Assembly (NCBI GenBank): GCA_035628055.1 | Contig: DASPKO010000267.1 | Location: forward strand, 1-5,934 | DNA from: DASPKO01 sp035628055 | GTDB lineage: Bacteria > Planctomycetota > Phycisphaerae > Phycisphaerales > UBA1924 | Reading direction: 5' to 3' | Length of the DNA stretch: 5,934 nucleotides | Shown: positions 5,103 to 5,934 of the stretch, in pieces | Layout: each line of letters opens with the position of its first letter | How positions within the stretch are numbered: the stretch's first letter is position 1 | Notes under the pieces: generated by a model | Databases searched by the model: none | What the model was told of the DNA's origin: nothing | What the model saw: the letters and a program-made list of their open reading frames with translations, nothing else | Made by a program: the position numbers and the translations under genes

Positions 5103-5934
5103 TCAGCAGCCGTCGAGCGCGGCGAACCAGGCCGACAGGAAGGCGGACAGGTCCGTCGAGGCGACCACGCCATCGCAGTTGAAGTCGCCGGCGAGGTTCG
5201 TCCCCTGCGCCAGGTCGGCGAACCACGCGGAAAGGAACGCGCTCACGTCCGATGTCGCCACCGATCCGGACCCGTCAAAGTCCGGGGTGCAGGCGCGCGC
5301 CGAGGGAACGGGCAGCCCGGTCGCGAGCACGGAGGCGGGCTCCCCGGGGGCCCCGGGCCGGAAGAGCGTGATCTCGAGCGTGCCGTCGGTGGGGGGGGTC
5401 GGGGCCACGAAGCGCACGTTGTAGAGCGTTCCCCAGCGGAGGGCGTTGGTGTTCTCGGGCTGGGCGGCAGGCACCGCGGCCCAGCGCAGCGCCCCGCCGG
5501 GGACGCGCCCCGGGGTCCAGTCGGTCCCGTCGAAGTCCTGGGGAGTGCTCCCCAGGGGGTGCCCGTCGCCCGAGTGATAGGCGACGTCGTGGAAACCGGG
5601 CGCGCTCACGGGCAGGCCGCACGGCACGCTCACCGCCAGGGCCGACGCCGACCGGTGAGAGTTGACGTTCGAGACCGCGTACTCGTAGGCCCAGGTCCCG
5701 TTGGCGTTTGGGGTGGCCCTGGCGGCGACGATGAAGCGCGCGACCACGTCGCTGGGGGTGGGCACGTCGTGATGCTCGACGAAGTCGACGTTGACGAGCG
5801 TGACCCCCGGGTCGTGGTCCTTCCAGGCCTCGAGGGCCGACCGCTGCACCTCGACCGGTCCGACGAAGGTGGGAGTGGCCACCACGGTGGGGATGGAGAC
5901 CTGCCGGAAGGAGGCGTTGTTGAGGCCGTTGCCG
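5103..5934 (-). CDS. Exported protein with C-terminal GC-type dockerin-like domain, 5' partial
   Basis: The frame is open to the right edge (upstream visible residues GNGLNNASFRQVSIPT), so start and signal peptide lie outside; about 276 residues are visible. The body has WAYEYAVSNVNSHRSA near residues 81-96 and ENTNALRWGTLYNVRF near 160-175, a pattern I recognise from uncharacterised secreted planctomycete proteins. Its function is unknown. The last 60 residues are two tandem dockerin-like repeats. DFDGSGSVATSD then VSAFLSAWF is followed by DFNCDGVVASTD then LSAFLSAWF; each pairs an Asp/Asn calcium loop with a helix. The protein ends in Gly-Cys, as in the GC-type dockerin. A Cys just before the first loop could form a disulfide with the terminal Cys. 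By family, the domain would bind a cohesin-like partner or anchor the protein at or beyond the cell surface; no partner is in the window. The pgl gene follows after 61 bases. Confidence 0.88.
   Translation of the reverse strand, partial: GNGLNNASFRQVSIPTVVATPTFVGPVEVQRSALEAWKDHDPGVTLVNVDFVEHHDVPTPSDVVARFIVAARATPNANGTWAYEYAVSNVNSHRSASALAVSVPCGLPVSAPGFHDVAYHSGDGHPLGSTPQDFDGTDWTPGRVPGGALRWAAVPAAQPENTNALRWGTLYNVRFVAPTPPTDGTLEITLFRPGAPGEPASVLATGLPVPSARACTPDFDGSGSVATSDVSAFLSAWFADLAQGTNLAGDFNCDGVVASTDLSAFLSAWFAALDGC

Noticed and set aside
5042..5173. A longer pgl start at 5173 adding 44 residues.
   Set aside because: The added part overlaps the 3' end of the dockerin gene, contains no family sequence, and would make the protein unusually long.
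5121..5285. Imperfect direct repeat at DNA level near the right end, considered as a mobile or repeat element.
   Set aside because: It is explained by the two tandem dockerin-like repeats of the protein. Identity is at the amino-acid level and the third codon positions have diverged.

Overview
The window is very GC-rich and almost fully coding. It looks like a bacterial chromosome segment, most likely from the Planctomycetota and probably the Phycisphaerae. The best taxonomic clue is the partial gene at the right edge. It encodes an apparently exported protein ending in a two-repeat dockerin-like domain whose last two residues are Gly-Cys, a form I associate with Phycisphaerales. No rRNA, tRNA, CRISPR array, insertion sequence or phage gene is visible, and no non-coding stretch exceeds about 70 bases.

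Layout from left to right. A minus-strand pair occupies 1-1484: a DUF1015-family gene (105-1484) and, downstream of it, the first 36 codons of a CYTH-domain (class IV adenylate cyclase-like) gene that runs off the left edge. The two overlap as GTGA, so they are probably translationally coupled. A 67-bp divergent spacer (1485-1551) holds a near-symmetric -10-like element and separates this pair from asnB on the plus strand (1552-3390), a complete glutamine-hydrolysing asparagine synthetase. asnB ends tail-to-tail, with one base between, against a minus-strand group. In transcription order that group is the partial dockerin gene (5103-5934), a 6-phosphogluconolactonase (4214-5041) and an RluA-family pseudouridine synthase (3392-4201).

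Most of this is housekeeping: amide-nitrogen assimilation (AsnB), the oxidative pentose phosphate pathway (Pgl) and RNA modification (RluA family). I see no defence, mobile or biosynthetic system. The points most worth a second look are the coupled DUF1015-CYTH pair, the possible bidirectional promoter, a perfect 8-bp hairpin across the pgl-rluA junction, and a possible leaderless GTG start for pgl.
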